Below the pieces are notes generated by a model. The model was given only the letters and a program-made list of their open reading frames with translations. It was not told the DNA's origin and searched no databases. Below, in pieces: positions 10,305 through 22,255 of a stretch of 64,000 bases of DNA (position 1 is its first letter; the number at the start of each line of letters is the position of its first letter). Source of the DNA: Ottelia alismoides (Eukaryota > Streptophyta > Magnoliopsida > Alismatales > Hydrocharitaceae); contig JAZKJV010005758.1 of NCBI GenBank assembly GCA_037367405.1, positions 248,001 to 312,000 on the forward strand, read 5' to 3'. The position numbers and the translations under genes were made by a program.

Positions 10305-11136
10305 ATGTATATAAATATTTCAACATTGAACAAATGAGACACTACACCACATAACATGAGCATTATTTCAAGTAGTGATTGCGAGAAAGCAAACATATCA
10401 TGTTAATAAAGTAAGCATTCGAGAATTAAAGCTAATTCATACTTGTTATAAAGAGCAACAATATTAGACCATTACACCATTAGTATTACATGTTATCTTT
10501 TTATTTTTTCGTAATCGAACAAGATAATACTTATTTTTTAGCCTATTCAACAAGTAAAACTATAGATCGCAAGTTAAACATCGTACAAGTACCAAATACG
10601 CATGTTGAATGTCAATAATTGATGATCTTAAGCACGATAATATAAAAGTTGAAAGATGGTTTATGTATTTGTGTGCATATTAATAGATGACGAGCATGAC
10701 TAAGACACCCTCCCAAGTAATAAAAGTGCCACCCCCAACGTGAGTTGTAGGATCTCTTCTCTGTTTCATGAACAAGATGTCAACAGGAAGGCCAAGTGCA
10801 TGGTCAACGCATCTTCGCCAACCTGGCATGATGCATAGATAGATGGATGACGCCATTGCTCATACGAGCTTGGAGGACCCTAGGCAAACAATGCGGCAGT
10901 GAAGACGACAAGATCATGTTGATTTTGGAACACAAGGAGGTCGATTTCCTCACGTTTCTTTCAACGTGGTAGAAGGGATGGCTACTTTGCCAGAGCTTGC
11001 AAGGTAAAAATTAGATGTGGTCTCCCTGAGCATTGGCAGTCGGTGAATGATGAAGAGCAACATCAAAAAAGCTTTCCTCGAGTTGATTGATGTATTTAGG
11101 GGTGGTATAAATTGGGTGGTCCTGCTCGCATATGTA
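10305..11136. other. No gene recognised; target region of the copia insertion
   Basis: AT-rich to about 10680, then a more balanced stretch to the copia LTR. The latter is interrupted by the copia element and resumes at 27429. Short frames spanning the join give no motif I recognise. Confidence 0.3.
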
Positions 11137-11278
11137 TGTTGAGAGTTTTATGTTCATGTATTTATTTATCACTCATTATTTTGTTTTTCCTCTTTATGTA
11201 ATTTTCCATTGCCTCTCAACTCTATATAAGAGAGCCATATGGTACCATAGAATAACAAGTTCTTCTTTTCTCGCAACA
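11137..11278 (+). repeat. 5' LTR of copia element 1
   Basis: 142 bp with TATATAAG (11223-11230) as a probable TATA box followed by AGAGCC. The downstream TGATACAGAGCG (11279-11290) is a decayed form of the TGGTATCAGAGC primer site. Confidence 0.85.
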
Positions 11279-11804
11279 TGATACAGAGCGACAGTCTTAG
11301 ATCAGAGCACTGAAACCCTAATTCTAACCCTACACCACCTGCCACCCTCTTCTCCCTCTACCTCTATCTTGGCATCGCTGTCGCCTCTTTCTCCTCTATC
11401 TCGGTGTCGTCGCTGCCCCTGTCCGCCATCTCAGCGATGTTGTCCACCCCTCTCCCTCCAACATACTGCCTATCAAAGTGGGTGGGGGGGTGCTACTTGT
11501 GGCGGCTGCTTAAGGGCCTTGAGGTGGTCTGATTCGTCGATTTGTGTGGGGCTTTTGACACCCTACACGGTTTGATTTTGCTCTGAAACAGTGAAAATCG
11601 GACTGCTGCAGTCATCTCTTGTGCCTGCGTAGAAAGAAAATAGTAAGGGAATGGTTGTGGATTGAGTCTACACCCATAACCATCTCCCTAATGTTCGTGT
11701 AGACATTTTATCCTATGTCTACGATCTCGTCGTGTCCTCGCCAGGCAATAAAATCGCAATGACGTTATATCCACGGGTGCTTTCAATAGTCCCACACCCA
11801 TTGT

Positions 11805-12345
11805 CAAGATGGATAGCACGGATTACGAGTTATGGACAATGCAATTCATGAGTTTGATACAGAGCCATGAAAAGAAACACATCCTTACATAGGATGAGTA
11901 AGAGGACAAGGGAATCTATGCCTCATGGGAGGCAGATGATGTTTATGCTTGGGTATGGCTATCTAGAATCGTGTATGTGGAGATAACTAATGACATACTG
12001 AGCTAGTCGACTGCGAAGGCTATGTGGGACATCCTCGCTACTACGTATTCTCAAGCGAGGAATGAGTCAAAGATTTTGCAGCTTCAAAACGACATCTTCA
12101 TGACTAAACAGAATGGTCGACCTCTACACACAGTATATACCTCTCTCAATGGTATGTTTGAGAGGCTATATGGCTACATATCATTGACAGCCATGCGTGA
12201 GCAGTTGAAGACTTAACATGATTAACTGGGGGGTTTTTGGCACCCCTTGACTCAGAATATGATGTAGCTCATTCTCGGATACTTACATATTCTACTATAC
12301 CTCCCATAGAGGAGGCATACTGAATGCTGAGTCGACTCAACATCT
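11805..12345 (+). pseudogene. Copia element 1 gag relic
   Basis: The frame reads DSTDYELWTMQFMSLIQS, then YAWVWLSRIVYVEITNDILS, then MWDILATTYSQARNESKILQ (12022 onward) and GRPLHTVYTSLNGMFERL. These are typical of the copia-type Gag (UBN2 family), the capsid protein that packages element RNA. In-frame stops (TAG near 12003, TAA at 12214) and a later frame change inactivate it. No zinc knuckle remains; the sequence jumps to the integrase region at about 12372, so the rest of gag and protease is deleted. Confidence 0.7.
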
Positions 12346-12371
12346 TCTCATCCCCTGCTGCTACTTAGACT

Positions 12372-13833
12372 TCATCTGCATACCTTCCTTGCTCTATTTG
12401 GGGAGATGCTGTCATGACTGCATGCTATATGGTCAATCACATACCTTCTACTATTCTTGGTGAAAATACTCCTTCTCTCTTGCATTTCCTGAGAAAGAGC
12501 TATTTTCTCTTACCCACGAGTTTTTGGGTGTGTCGCCTTTGTGCATGTTCTATCCCCTGATCGCGACAAGCTTGCACCTCGTGCTGTCAAATGTATGTTT
12601 GTGGGTTATTCTCATACTCAGAAGGGCTACATATGCTTCAATCCCCTCTAATGAAAATATTATATTAGTGTTGATGTTGCCTTTTTTGAGTCCATCGTGT
12701 AGTACACTCCTACTGGGGATAGGTTAAGTCCATCTGAGTCTTGGTAGATCCTTCTTCAACCACCTCCCACTACCTCCACGATCGATGCTGCTCGGCCTTT
12801 CCCAACATCTAGCATGCCCCAGGTAAATTCTGAGAATTTGATTTCTACTGATAGCACTAGTGGGTTGAGTGATGAACATTAAATGCCATAGGATGAAAAC
12901 AGATAGGAGGATGATCTTGGATGGAAAATTGCACTACGGAAAGGGAAAAGAGCATGCACAAAGTACGTGTTAGCAGGACACGTATCTCTGGATAAACTGT
13001 CCATGACTTACCAGAAATTTATATTAGGACTATCTGCTATTGAGATCCCATAAACATGCCAAGATGCCCATAAAGAAAGTCGGTGGCGGCTAGCGATGGA
13101 GGAAGAGATGGCTTTTCTTCAATCACGTAGGACATGGACACTTGTTAGAGCTTCGGTAGGAGCATCTGTTGTCAGCTGCAAGTAGATCTTCATTGTGAAG
13201 CACATGGCAGATGGTACAATTGACAGATATAAAGCCATGCTTGTTGCTAGAGACTTTACGCAAACCTATGGTGTGGATTATAACGACACCTCTCCTGGAG
13301 AGACATTCTACCCTATGAATCATGCTCTTTGCAGCGGTGGTGCGTGTTTGGGCTCTTTTCTAGCTAGATGTCAAGAATGTTTTCTTTTATGGTGATCTTC
13401 AAGAAGAGATTTATATGCAACAACTACATGGGTTTGTCGTTGAGTGGGAGTATGTATGCAGGCTACATAAGGCCATTTATGAACTTAAGCAGAGGCCCTG
13501 GGCCTGGTTTCAAAAGCTCTCAGATCTAATAGCATGGAAAGGATTTAGATGATCCACTTCAGATCATTCCTTATTTGTACATAAGATACAACAAGGTACG
13601 GTGGCTATCCTCATGTATGTTGATGACATTATTGTCACATGTGACGATATTCAAGGGGCAGCTGAGGCCAGTAAATTACTAGATCAACATGTCACCAAGG
13701 ACTTCGACGAGTTAAGATGCTTTCAGGCCTAGAATTTGGCAGAAATAAGCAAGGGTTGGTAACGACACAAAGAAAATATGTGATGGATCTACTTTTAGAA
13801 ACTGAAATGACAGGGTGCAGACCAACATACACA
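12372..13833 (+). pseudogene. Copia element 1 integrase tail and reverse transcriptase relic
   Basis: First comes the C-terminal integrase signature (YMVNHIPSTILGENTP, then in shifted frames the region equivalent to KCMFVGYSHTQKGY, about 12415-12660). RT follows: EEEMAFLQSR.TWTLVRASVG (13099-13160), SCK.IFIVKHMADGTIDRYK, and YVDD at 13616-13627, the catalytic motif. The last copia bases before chromovirus A are at 13838; coding similarity resumes at 26560. Multiple frameshifts and stops. Confidence 0.75.
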
Positions 13834-14480
13834 CCTATTGTAACATCCGGGAATTTGCGTAAACCCGAACTCGTCCGATTTTGGGTCTAATGAACCCAAA
13901 AACGTTGTCGGACAATACTAAACAACCTAAAACGACCAATTGATCGTCAATCAAAAGTCGTTCGGGCGAAATCGACCGAAAATCGGTCGCATCGTAACGC
14001 GCGCCGTGAAAAGCCGCGACGCAATTTCAGAAACCGCGAAACAAAGCGAGACCGTCATTAGATCCAATTCGACGACATGAGACCAACGGAATCGACCGTT
14101 CGTCAATCGGAGGTCGTTTGATATTTTAAATCCACAATATTTAATCTTAAACCAAAAACCGTATCCGAAACTCTCGGGTATTCAAAACTAAATCGGAAGT
14201 ATACAAACATTATACTCATATTGACCGTCATTTTGAGACGATCAATTCAAGATATTGTGCGTAAAAATCCGAGGCCCGAGGTGCGCGTACGGTTCGTATT
14301 AAGTTTGGCAAATAAATAAGAGTAATAAAAATAATATAACAAAATTTTAAAAAAAAAATTTAAAGCAGCCGGCTACTGCTGTCTTGTTTTTTTTTTTAAA
14401 AAATTATTATCTTTGCTTTTCTATTTAATAAGCCTCCACTTGGCCTTGGCTTTTCCCTCCATTTGGATTTCCAAGTCCAC

Positions 14481-14520
14481 CACGTGTCCAATAACAAAGA
14501 AAAGGTCCTTGCTATATAAA
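14481..14520 (+). promoter_or_regulatory. Putative LTR promoter of chromovirus A
   Basis: A G-box CACGTG (14481-14486) and a CCAAT motif lie just upstream of TATATAAA (14513-14520). The same arrangement is kept in the 3' LTR (23499-23504 and 23531-23538). Spacing and motif order fit a Pol II promoter, with transcription expected to begin about 30 bp downstream of the TATA box. No experimental evidence. Confidence 0.55.
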
Positions 14521-16262
14521 CCATAGCCTTCTCCCTCTTGCATCCCAATCCCAACGACACCTCTCCCACAAGTTCTTTCCCAATTCCTCTCTAATTCCCA
14601 ACGGAAACATTCCTTCATTTCCCTTGATTTCCAACAATGGAGTGCTGCCAACACTGACCTGCAAATTGCAAGTGTCTCATCAGCAATTGTTGCTATAATT
14701 CAAGCCAAAAACGGCAGCTGAAACTGCTGCATATCATCAAATTAAAGTCCCTTTTCAATTCTAAAAATCCAGGTACAATCCAATTCCCCTTCTTGCTGCC
14801 ATACATTTATTCTATATCCTTGATTTCCACCTTCACATTTTAAATATATATATATATATATATATAAGTTCATTGTTCTTACTCTTGAAAGAAAGATTCT
14901 GGATGAGTAAAAAAATTAGAAATCAGAATCTTATTTATAAAAATATTCTGTAGAAACACTTCTCTCTCAAATATAACTGCATGCACACAGTGCAGTTAAC
15001 CCTTGATGTGTTTGTTTGGTTTGTTTTCTGTAACTGAAGCTAAAAAAAAAGATAATTAAATTAAGAGACCATTTATTGAATTAATGTACTAAAAATTTGA
15101 TATACTCATTTATCAATTGGCTCCTGTTACTGAATTTGATGTTTCGATGGTGGATTGTTTAAATATTACAATCCAGACTGTTTGGTGCATTTGGGAGTTT
15201 TGTTTATGAAACTGTGATGTACTGTTTACTGAGAATGAAACATCTAACCTGCTAAACATAAGGGGGCTTGCAGTGACATAAGACTGACATTTGCATTTAT
15301 AAGTATCACATGATCAATACGAAAATTTCACAGATTACCTTTATTTTCATATAGTGAAATTTGTCTCCCTCCTGTTACCGGAAATTGTATATTACATAAG
15401 CACTCAATTACTGAGATAATCATATTTATACATTCTTGATTCGCTGCACGGTATACGTTGACATATGTTTCTCTTTACCGTGATTAATTCATTTAATTAT
15501 CATCACAATAAAACTGATAGATGATATGATTTCAAGATCAAAACAGTACATGTTCAAGCATCTCCGATGCATGTCTTTCGTTTGATAAGACATGATACTT
15601 ATGCACGGTAAAATTTGCATAACTATTAAATAAGTTAGGCGTTGTATGTTCAAAATTCCAGACCATGCACAATATCATTTTCTATAAAATGATTAGATAG
15701 AACTAAATGGATCATTGCTACCACATTTTGATATCTATAAATCTAGTTAGATTGAATAGGTTTCATGGATTGATCACATGGAAACGTTCCTATATAGAAG
15801 GTTATGATAATTTTTTTGAATTTGTATGGGGTATGGGGTGGCGATAACACAGACAAAGACATTAGATTCTGTTTCTTCTTTTCCATCTTATATTGACGAT
15901 TTAATGTTTCAAATTATATGTTAAATAGGAGTAATGCATACTTCTGTTTGCTTACTTCTGTTTGCTTTGAAGGAAATAATTCTAATGAACTTCTTCTAAT
16001 CATAGGAGCGTATCGAAGAAATTGAAATACGATGCTTAAAATCTTAATACTATTCTCTTATAAAATCAACAAATAAGTTTCTAAGACCATTATGAATATT
16101 GATCCTCAATAAATTGATCCTTGAGTATGATCTACAATATCACTAATGATAAATTGTGACAAGAGATCGAGATCTAAAACCCAACCATAGCAAAAGCCAA
16201 GGAAGGTTGAGGAATGAAGAAGGTAAGTATGGTGGTGAACCAATGATAACCAATAATTAATC

Positions 16263-16720
16263 GTGCCGGTCATGGTGACCTCTAGACCTGACTGTGCGAG
16301 GGCGCGGTGACCCTCAGCTGGGCGGGAGATAGGAAGCCCAGTTAGGGCAGCGGCCGCCAAGTGCGCGGGTCTAGGATCCCAGTCTTTTACACGGTTTTTA
16401 CGCGAGCTCGCAGTGTTTTTACGCCTCGTTGGGATCCTGACTTTAGACCAGTTCCGCTGACCCTGTCTTTTAGGATACCTAGGCGGGGGATCCTTGGTTT
16501 TCAGTTTTTACGTACGAGCTCGTTCGCCTATACTAGTCAGGCAGTTTTCTAGAGCGACTTTTCTAGGGTGTCTCTCTCACCCGTCTCAGTGGCGTAGTTG
16601 GGGAGTAGACCTATCCCTCTATTGGACCGCGCTTCCAATTAGAGGGCGAGACGGAAGAGCCATTTGCAGGCTTCTTCACCGCTTGAGTTACTTCGCCAAA
16701 CAGACTTGGCGATTCTATAT
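16263..16720 (+). repeat. GC-rich core shared by all chromovirus LTRs in the window
   Basis: About 450 bp, much richer in GC than the rest of the LTR, with many self-complementary words (GGATCC three times, GAGCTC, GCGGCCGC). Related blocks sit at 25289-25746, 51207-51648 (minus), 54188-54630 (minus) and, decayed, 5263-5605. Between A and B it is far better conserved than the LTR sequence to its left. Role unknown; it lies in the R or U5 part and would be in the transcript. Confidence 0.7.
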
Positions 16721-17536
16721 CTAGATCATCAATATCTACATCTACAACATCCGGAGCTATATCTGAAACATTGAAGTTAAGAATTGGAGAAATTATGATC
16801 AAAAGACCATTCTCTCTACCCAAGAAATTAAATAAATAGATCTCTACAATCTCAACTTTTCTATTTTTCACTTACCAACATGATCTCTGAAGAAAATGAT
16901 ATATGCATTTACGCTCACACACTCATGATTACGCAACTGCTATATAAATATGATATATGGGAAATGCCGGGTTCTGGGGAAAAACATTAGAAACGCATTA
17001 CAAACAAACCCCTTTTTACTTACGCAAGTAGATGTAAATTTTTCTAGTACCACCTTTCTACTTGCCTGCTTTTGTACATATTAAATGTCAAGTTATTTTT
17101 ATAAATTTTATGGAGGTACCAGCTATGGCTGACGCCTCTTCTTTCCTATTGTGTGTGTGGCAGGCAAACAGCCTGCAGTTCAGTAGCCGCTCAGTAGCTA
17201 CATGCTTCCAGGAGATAGAGTTTATACCCGACGGTATGAATTATTTTGCCTCAGTTTTTGTTCAGATAATGATGTAAATGTTATCTCTTTTGTATCATAC
17301 TTTGGGATATATGTTGTAATGGAAGATCCTTGTACATGTTGTAACTTGATATGAATATTAATGAAAAGAAAATTTTGGTGCCATTGTCTCTTTACTTGTG
17401 GTCATGTGTTGAGAATGAATGTCAAATTTGCGCGAAAAATTTTCCCTGTATTAGTTCGACTTGTGTGATTAAATGTGAATGATATATTACGAAATGCGTC
17501 GTAAACAGGTACCCGGATCATGAGGGGTTTACAGTT

Positions 17537-17548
17537 TGGTATCAGAGC
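17537..17548 (+). promoter_or_regulatory. Primer binding site of chromovirus A (tRNA-iMet)
   Basis: TGGTATCAGAGC begins 3 bp after the 5' LTR and complements initiator methionine tRNA. The leader from here to the gag start at 17790 is about 240 bp. Confidence 0.9.
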
Positions 17549-17789
17549 AGTGGTACCCCGATACACACATTCGCAGTATTTCAATTCCGATCGCATTAAG
17601 TTTTCGAATAACGACAGTCTTCCGACTTGTCGTGAGTTCGAGAAGGGAAATATGACATTCATATTCAAAAACCACAGATGTCACCAATTTCATTAATTTT
17701 CATATTATAATCCCAGGAAGAGAAAAGCATTTACGATAAGTATCTGTATATGGCATTTTTATGACTAATTATGGTTCTCATGCAGAGCC

Positions 17790-20700
17790 ATGGCATCTCG
17801 ACCAGGTCAGGATACTTCTGATCAGCTGGCACGCATACTGAGCGCACTTACCGATCTTCAGCAGCAGCAGGCTGCTATGAGAGGCCAGCAGGAGCAGATA
17901 TTGGCCCAGCAGACCGAGATTGCTGACAGGCAGACGGACATAGAGATGAGGTTTGAGGACCTGTCTGATTTCACCTACCATCCATCCCAGGATGGGATAC
18001 GGCAGGACCAGCACCAGTCCGTTGAGGTGGAGCAGCCTCATCCTGACGATCCACTAGAGGACATTCCAGAGCATGGAGCTGAGGAGGATGCAGACTTAGA
18101 CAGGGAGCAGGACCCTGTTGACTTTGCTGGCGCGGATGCACACGAGTATTCAGCCATTCACAGGCACCAGTCGGTCTTCACTTCTTACCAGCGGGCCAAC
18201 ATACCCTTGTTTGAGGGTACAGGTCCACCAGATGATGCTGAGCAGTGGCTGAAGAGAGTGATGAAGGTGCTCAGGGCGATTCATGCGCCACGAAACACGT
18301 GGCTATCTTTCATAGAATATTCACTGACAGACTTCGCCGAGCGATGGTGGGAGGCCATAGTGTCCGAGTTAGGCCGAGAGCCTACTTGGAACGATTTCGA
18401 GACGAAGTTCCGAGGCCACTTCTTTTCTGCGAAGTGGAAGGAGTCCCAGCGTCGACTTTTTGCAGAGCTTCGTCAGGGACAGATGACAGCCAGGGATTAT
18501 TTTATCAGATACACAGAGTTGTCACGACATACACGAGCAGCTGGCGCATTTCCAGAGGAGAATCTGGAGAAGTTCATTGGCGGCATGCGAGAGGAGGTGC
18601 AGGAGAAGCTGGCAGGATTACACATCACTTCTATCTCCGAGGCTACCGATGCTGCAGAGAAGTTCGAGGACATCAGGGGGAGACGTTTCGGGAGCTCGTC
18701 TGGAGCAGCACCTAGACCGCGACGATCTTTTGGACCGATACGTCGACCGTTTCAACAGCAGAGGTCAGACAGACGGTTTCGACCTACAGGTTCGACATTC
18801 TCTGGCAGTGCTCGCTCTTCTCCATCGACTACTTTAGGAGGAGCACTCGCCGGACGTGGCACAGAGTCCGCTCGACCATCTGGGTCGCAGCGAGTAGACC
18901 GACCACCAGCCGGACCAGCTCGGAGCACAGGCACAGCTACTCCACCTACCAGGCCAGTCAGATGCTATCGATGTCATGAGTGGGGACATTATCGAGCACA
19001 GTGCCCACAAACTTCTGGTGAGCCTCAGCCACAGCCTTCGCAGTCACAGCCTCAGACACAGCGTTCAGGGAGTTTCCGTGGTAGGAACTCCAATTATAGG
19101 CGACAACAGCAGAGACAGACGCAGAGTGTGGCAGGTTCTAGTGCTGCATCAGCCAGGCAGGGACAGTTACATGCCGTTACTGAGGAGCAGGCACGTTCAG
19201 CGGCTACAGTGGTGAAAGGTATGGTCTCAGTCTTGGGCCGACCTTTCCATGTTTTATTCGATTCCGGCGCGACACACTCTTTCCTTGCTTCGAGACTACT
19301 TGCTTCTTTAGGTAGAGTCGCAGAAACTCTCTCTTCTCCGTATCACATCCGAGGGCCTGGTGGCCAGTTATTCATTATTTCACTGATAGTCAGGCACTTG
19401 CCCATACTGATTGGAGGTCATGAGATGATCGCAGATTGTCTGCTTCTGCAGCTTGATGAGTTTGACATGATTTTGGACATGGATTGGCTATCCGCCCATC
19501 ATGCACTTGTTGATTGCTTTAGGAAGACGGTTGTCTTCAGAATTCCTGATCTACTCGAGTTTACTTTTGAGGGTACTTTGCATGACTCCACCATGGAGTA
19601 CATTTCAGTATTGCGAGCCCAGCGACTTGTTGACCAGGGTTGCGATTCATATCTTGCTTTTGTTCGGGAGGTGTCTGATCAGGAGCCGATGATACAGGAC
19701 ATCCGAGTAGTATCAGAATATCCAGATGTCTTTCCTGATGAGCTACCAGGGCTACCTCCTGAGAGAGAGATCGAGTTCGAGATTACATTGCTTCCAGATA
19801 CACAGCCGATCTCTATGGCACCATATCATATGGCACCAGCCGAGTTGAGGGAGTTGAAGGTGCAGTTGCAGGAGTTGCTTGACTTGGGATTCGTGAGGCC
19901 GAGCACTTCACCTTGGGGTGCTCCGGTTCTATTTGTCAAGAAGAAGGATGGATCCATGAGACTATGCATCGATTACAGGCAGCTGAACAAGAGAACGGTG
20001 AAGAACCGTTATCCTTTGCCACGCATCGATGATTTATTCGATCAGCTTTAGGGATCTTCGGTTTTCTCGAAGATCGATCTTCGCTCAGGCTACCATCAGC
20101 TGAGGATTCGCGAGTCAGATATTCCGAAGACAGCCTTCAGGACTCGCTATGGACACTACGAGTTTGTGGTGATGCCGTTTGGGCTCACCAATGCACCTGC
20201 GGCTTTCATGGATATGATGAACCGTATCTTCCGTCCATACTTGGACAAGTTTGTAGTGGTGTTCATCGATGATGTGCTCATCTATTCACGGAATGAATGG
20301 GATCATGCGAATGATCTACGGATTATTTTGGACACATTGCGAGAGCACAAGCTATATGCCAAGTTGAGCAAGTGTGAGTTCTGGTTATCCCAGGTCTCAT
20401 TTTTGGGACACATTATTTCTGGAGCAGGTATCGCGGTTGATCCTGCGAAGATAGATGCAGTTATGTCTTGGGAGCAGCCCAAGACAGTCACTCAGATTCG
20501 GAGCTTCCTCGGATTAGCGGGCTATTACAGACGCTTTGTCAGCGGATTTTCACGCATTGTTCGCCCTCTGACACGACTGACGCAGAAGGGAGTTCCATTT
20601 ACTTGGGACGATTCATGTGAGCAGGCCTTCCAGACACTGAAGGAGAGATTGACTACAACGCCTATTCTTGCTCTTCCTTCAGGCACTCATGACTATGCAG

Positions 20701-22166
20701 TTTACACAGATGCATCTGGGGAAGGTCTGGGAGCAGTGTTGATGCAGAGAGGACAGGTGATTGCTTATGCATCACGGCAGTTGAGACCGCACGAGCGGAA
20801 CTACCCCACACATGACTTGGAGTTGGCGGCAGTGGTCTTCGCCTTGAAGATCTGGCGCCACTATCTATATGGGGTGAACTTCGAGATTTTCACAGATCAC
20901 AAGAGCCTAAAGTACATCTTTGATCAGAAGGAGTTGAACATGAGACAACGCAGATGGCTCGAGCTGCTGAAGGATTATGATTGCACGATCTCTTACCATC
21001 CCGGTAAGGGAAACGTGGTGGCTGATGCACTTAGCAGGAGAGCGCATGCTGATGGTACGACGAACTGGCTATACACGTGGGATACGCTTGCAACTTTGAC
21101 CGATTGGCATCCTCAGGAGAGCGCATCCATTTCTACCGCCGTGCCTCCACGATACAGCAGTCTTTGGGATCGTATTGTAGATGGACAGAAGACAGATCCT
21201 TGGATCCAAGATAGATACATGCGCGCCGTCAAGGACGAATTTGACGACTTTGTTGTGATGGAGTCTATTTTATGGAAGGCAGGACGGGTCGTTGTACCCA
21301 ATGATGAGCAGCTCCGCAGAGACATACTTGATGAGACACACAGTTCACGGTTATCTATCCACCCAGGTAGCACGAAGATGTACCGTGATCTGCGTCGACA
21401 TTTTTGGTGGGATGGAATGAAGCGCGATGTGGCGTTACATGTTAGCAGATGCATGACCTGTCAGATGGTCAAGGCTGAGCACAGGAGACCGCCAGGATTA
21501 CTGCAGTCTCTCCCCATTCCCGAGTGGAAATGGGAGAGCATTTCTATGGATTTTGTCACAGGATTGCCGAAGACGCCAGGAGGTCATGATTCCATTTGGG
21601 TCGTTGTTGATAGGTTGACCAAGTCAGCCCATTTTATACCTGTCAACACGACTTACACTCCATCCAGATTGGCCAAGCTCTATGTGCAGAACATTATTAG
21701 GCTACATGGTATACCTCGGGAGGTGGTGTCTGACAGGGATTCGAGATTTACATCTCATTATTGGCATCAGTTCATGTCAGCACTACAGACAGAGCTGAAG
21801 ATGAGCTCTGCATACCATCCGCAGACAGATGGACAGAGTGAGCGCACCATTCAGACGCTTGAGGATCTACTCCGCGCATACACTTTGGAGTGGAAAGGGT
21901 CCTGGAAGGACCATTTGCCCTTGGTGGAATTCACGTACAACAACAGCTATCACTCCAGTATTGGCATGGCACCATTCGAAGCCCTATACGGGCGGAGATG
22001 CTTCACACCTCTCAGTTGGCGTGAGGTAGGCGATCATGCTTTATATTCCGTAGATCTCCTGGAGGAGACCGCGAGAGCTGTTGATCTTGTGAGACGGAGG
22101 CTTCTGACGGCACAGAGCCGCCAGAAGAGCTATGCGGATCGTCGGAGGAGAGACTTAGAGTTTCAG
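17790..22166 (+). pseudogene. Chromovirus A gag-pol exon 1 (gag, PR, RT, RNase H, INT), one TAG
   Basis: One frame runs from ATG 17790 to the splice-like site at 22166, broken only by TAG at 20049-20051 (codon 754). Gag: Gln-rich coiled-coil-like N-terminus, capsid region around residues 130-300 ([24 protein letters not shown]), zinc knuckle C392-C405 ([14 protein letters not shown]). Protease: [10 protein letters not shown], catalytic Asp491. [20 protein letters not shown], catalytic FIDD at 20262-20273. RNase [30 protein letters not shown]. Integrase: HH-CC finger ending [11 protein letters not shown], then core Asp in SMDFVTGLP, Asp in [10 protein letters not shown] and Glu in [10 protein letters not shown]. 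Element B has CAG at the stop position, so the TAG is a C-to-T change. The protein would be cut inside RT unless read through. Confidence 0.93.
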
Positions 22167-22255
22167 GTAATCTAATTATTTCCTCTTCACTTATTCAGTT
22201 ATAACTCATATATAATCAACTTAATCACATATTAATGACACTCCTGTAAATACAG
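22167..22255 (+). other. Spliceosomal-type intron between integrase and chromodomain, chromovirus A
   Basis: 89 bp, starts GTAATCTAATTATT and ends CTGTAAATACAG, is pyrimidine/AT-rich, and sits exactly between codons (phase 0). Without removal, translation reads two codons into it (Val-Ile) and stops at 22173-22175. With removal, the frame passes from LEFQ straight to VGDWVFLRVSPMKG, the usual continuous pol sequence of this clade. 89 is not a multiple of three, so retention also shifts frame. Element B has a 90-bp counterpart at the same site. Confidence 0.8.

Larger units (their letters stand above)
13839..17533 (+). repeat. 5' LTR of chromovirus A (3695 bp)
   Basis: Begins TGTAACATCCGGGAATTTGC and ends CATGAGGGGTTTACA. 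The first about 470 bp match the LTR of element B closely, the next 1.9 kb differ, and a GC-rich core (16263-16720) and the last 600 bp are again shared. A (TA)n run lies near 14846-14866. The small open frames inside (e.g. 14421-14654, 16106-16360) recur in the 3' LTR simply because the LTRs are copies; I see no protein signature in them. Confidence 0.95.

Noticed and set aside
14421..14654. 77-residue frame found nearly identically at 23439-23672
   Set aside because: The repetition is explained by the two LTRs of chromovirus A; no protein motif and no conservation independent of the LTR.
16106..16724. Overlapping frames in the GC-rich LTR core, repeated at 25132-25750
   Set aside because: They overlap on both strands, have no known motif and track the LTR copies; treated as non-coding.
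20049..20051. TAG in RT as a programmed readthrough signal
   Set aside because: It lies inside RT, not at a gag/pol border, and element B has CAG there, so an ordinary mutation is simpler.
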